NCBI GenBank assembly: GCA_027257055.1 | Contig: JAPVLO010000401.1 | Span: 744,001-808,000 of the forward strand | Direction of reading: 5' to 3' | Origin: Cephalopachus bancanus | Taxonomy: Eukaryota; Chordata; Mammalia; Primates; Tarsiidae | Length of the DNA stretch: 64,000 bases | Shown: positions 62,045 to 64,000 of the stretch, in pieces | Position numbering within the stretch: position 1 is the stretch's first letter | How the letters are laid out: each line of letters opens with the position of its first letter | Translations under genes and position numbers: made by a program | The notes under the pieces: generated by a model | Told to the model about the DNA's origin: nothing | What the model saw: the letters and a program-made list of their open reading frames with translations, nothing else | Databases searched by the model: none

Positions 62045-62170
62045 TCTGTTTTTGTTTTGTTGTAGAGACAGCAGTCTCACTGTGTTGCTCAGGCTGGTCT
62101 CAAACTCCTGGACTCAAGAGACCCTCCACCTCCTATGAAGCTGCGATTACTGACATGAGCCATCTCCCTC
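62045..62170 (-). mobile_element. Old Alu monomer fragment
   Basis: GTTGTAGAGACAGCAGTCTCAC, TTGCTCAGGCTGGTCTCAAACTCC and GACATGAGCCATC are one antisense Alu left arm only (FLAM-like or truncated). Confidence 0.75.
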
Positions 62171-62397
62171 CCCAAGCTTATCAGGGCCTATTTGAAGTTG
62201 ATATGATTTCTGAAACTTTTTCTGGATCTTTGAAATACAGTTTGTGAATCATCTTTTCAAAATATGTAGTTTTCATATGGTATAGTTAATAAGCATCAGT
62301 ATATTTAAGTAAGAAAAGTTATGTCAGGTTAGTCAGAACCCTAAATGATGGAGAAGGTAGTATTTAAGAGTAGGCTTCAAATAAAGCTTCAGGAATT

Positions 62398-62510
62398 TCT
62401 ACTCAGGAGGCTGAAGTGGGAGGATCCCTCGAGCCCATTGAGTTGGGGGCTACAGTGAGCTACAATCTCACCACTGCACTCCAGCCAGTCTCTAACAACA
62501 AAAAAAGGAG
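62398..62510 (+). mobile_element. Old Alu right-arm (FRAM-like) fragment
   Basis: TACTCAGGAGGCTGAAGTGGGAGGATCCC ... CCACTGCACTCCAGCC followed by an A-rich end. Single sense arm, general primate sequence. Confidence 0.8.
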
Positions 62511-62949
62511 CTACAGGAAATGTGAGGGATGTGGATTGGTTAAACCTAGGATGAGGTGAAAGGGAGTGACCATCCCATAAGTGTTCTGGAACTTCAGCCT
62601 TTGACAGACTAGTACATTATTCTCAGGGATTACCTCAATTCCGTTACCAACAGGGGAAAGACCAGAGATCACAGAGTGGCTGCCACTTCAGGGAGACCGA
62701 CTGTATTTGAAAACATGTATACACAAAATCAAATTCAAATTCTATTATTCTTGACTCAAGAAACAAAATTAAAATTAGAGCACTTAACTGTGTTTTAATA
62801 TACAATGTACATAAACAGAGACTATATGACATATATGTACAATTTAAAAAAGAACAATGAAACAAACAGGCTATCCTTACCACCTGGCTTAAAAGTTAGA
62901 AAATGAGCTGTAACTTGAGTATACTTTCATTCCTGTCTACCCTTTTGGG
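62511..62949. other. Unassigned sequence
   Basis: No feature recognised. Confidence 0.5.
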
Positions 62950-63480
62950 GAGTCAATATTCTAAAACTTATGTTAATTATTCTCTTGAGAAAGATATATA
63001 TTTTTTACTACATGTGTCTGTTCTAAAAAATATCCTAGTTTTGTCTGATTTTTACTTTTACATGTTGATAATAAGTCACACTTTTGTGTGTTACTTAAGT
63101 GACATTGTTCCCCCAAATATTATTTCTTGAGTTTCATCAATGTTGATATGCTAGTTCAATCATTTTCAAAACTATATGATATATAGCTATACAAATTTAA
63201 GGAGATTGATTTATCTAGTCTCCCATCCGCTGATTTTTTTCAATTTTTGTCTATTTCAAATCATGCCAGTATTGACATTTTTGTATATCTCTCCAGACAT
63301 GCATGCAGAGAAAGTTCTCTATGGTTTGGTCCTTGGAAAAGCATTGCTGGGTTGTACTGTAGGGTAGGCATAAACTCAGCTATACCTAGTAGTGCCTAAT
63401 TGTTTTCCAGAGACATTGTAGCCATTTACATTCTTATCAGTACTTTATATGTCCCTGTTCCATCAGATGCTTTTTTTTTT
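62950..63480 (-). mobile_element. Old L1 (L1ME-like) 3' fragment, antisense
   Basis: TTTAAGGAGATTGATTTATCTAG, TGCCAGTATTGACATTTTTGTAT, AAGCATTGCTGGGTTGTAC and GCCATTTACATTCTTATCAG follow the order of an antisense old L1 C-terminal/3' region. Confidence 0.6.
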
Positions 63481-63481
63481 G

Positions 63482-64000
63482 TCTTTAATTCTCATTTTTA
63501 AAAAACTTTTTATTTTAAAGATGTGGAGTACAATTCAGGGTTAAGTTTACAAATATTCATTATTCAGGCACCCTTGTTGATGAAGTGTGTCCCCCCAACC
63601 CTGGGCAGTTTCCCACTACTGCCAAACCCGCGTCCCCCCTCCCCCCCCGCCCGCCGATGGCAGTTTTCCACTACTGCCAATCCTGTTACCCCCTCCCCTG
63701 GCAGTTTCCCACTACTGCTAATCCCTTTCTTACAGTATTATGATAATTGTTCAAGATCCACTTATGAGTGAGAACATGTGATACTCAGTTCTTTGTTTCT
63801 GTGTTAGATCATTGAATAATACAGACTCTAAGTCCATCCAAGTTGCTGCGAAGTTCATAATTTTGTCCTTGATGGCTACATAACATTCCTTCATGTATAT
63901 GTACCACATTTTTTATCCAGTCCGGTTTCAATGGGCAGCATGATTGGTTTCATGTTTTTGCTGTTGTGAATAATGGTGCAGTAAACATACATGTGCTTAT
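63482..64000 (-). mobile_element. Young L1 3' end, antisense, runs off the window
   Basis: 3' UTR begins near 63500 (AAAGATGTGGAGTACAATTC at 63519), has an expanded purine-rich unit array, then CACTTATGAGTGAGAACATG (63759) and antisense ORF2 end to the window edge. Confidence 0.9.
63604..63730. repeat. L1 3' UTR tandem units (three copies)
   Basis: GGCAGTTTCCCACTACTGCC-type units start at about 63605, 63658 and 63702, separated by C-rich runs, including CCCCCCTCCCCCCCCGCCCG. On the L1 sense strand these are G-rich tracts with G-quadruplex potential. Confidence 0.85.

Overview
This window looks like primate nuclear DNA from a gene-poor, AT-rich intergenic or deep intronic region. It holds no intact host protein-coding gene that I can recognise. 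Dimeric 7SL-derived Alu SINEs, L1 LINEs with primate-type ORF1/ORF2, MaLR-type LTRs, MER1/MER2/Tigger1 DNA transposons and MIR/L2 fossils place it in a primate. Most Alus belong to a subfamily unlike human AluS/AluY: tail motif GACTCCAACTCAAAA, linker ACAATAAATCAAAAAAT and head GGTGGCTCAGCCTG. The young L1 3' UTRs also differ from anthropoid L1PA. They do not resemble the lemur/galago Alu types I know, so a non-anthropoid haplorrhine (tarsier) is my best guess; that is inference, not proof.

Layout. 0-5.7 kb: the left edge is a minus-strand processed pseudogene of TIMM8B (small Tim chaperone of the mitochondrial intermembrane space), then an Alu fragment, a decayed mariner transposase and unassigned sequence. 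5.7-9 kb: an old antisense L1 split by an LTR that carries a large GA/GT/GA microsatellite, then an Alu with a perfect 17-bp target-site duplication (TSD). 9-16.4 kb: mostly unassigned DNA with MIR, L2, an MLT1-type LTR and one Alu. 16.4-36.3 kb: a deep stack of nested elements. Old antisense L1 sequence is interrupted by an Alu, a Tigger1 transposon, a young L1 3' end, a full-length sense L1 (24333-30730, matching 11-bp TSDs) and a second, internally deleted antisense L1 that itself hosts an Alu. 36.3-49.5 kb: MER1-like and MER2 transposons, several MaLR LTRs, Alus, MIR/L2, an old sense L1, and a dispersed ~0.2-kb duplication. 49.5-64 kb: a young antisense L1, a tandem duplication split by an Alu, a twin-primed (5'-inverted) L1, an MST-type LTR, a tail-to-tail inverted Alu pair, and a young L1 running off the right edge.

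How the parts relate. Nothing here works as a host pathway. The logic is that of L1 retrotransposition: L1 supplies reverse transcriptase and endonuclease, Alus and the TIMM8B copy are its trans-mobilised passengers, and TSDs and A-rich tails mark the events. The most interesting signals are (1) an Alu subfamily whose RNA polymerase III A and B boxes have both moved toward the tRNA consensus, (2) an L1 lineage whose 3' UTR carries a variable number of a purine-rich tandem unit, and (3) two local duplications whose structure records the order of events. Family names are recalled by eye, without a database, so treat subfamily-level names as provisional.
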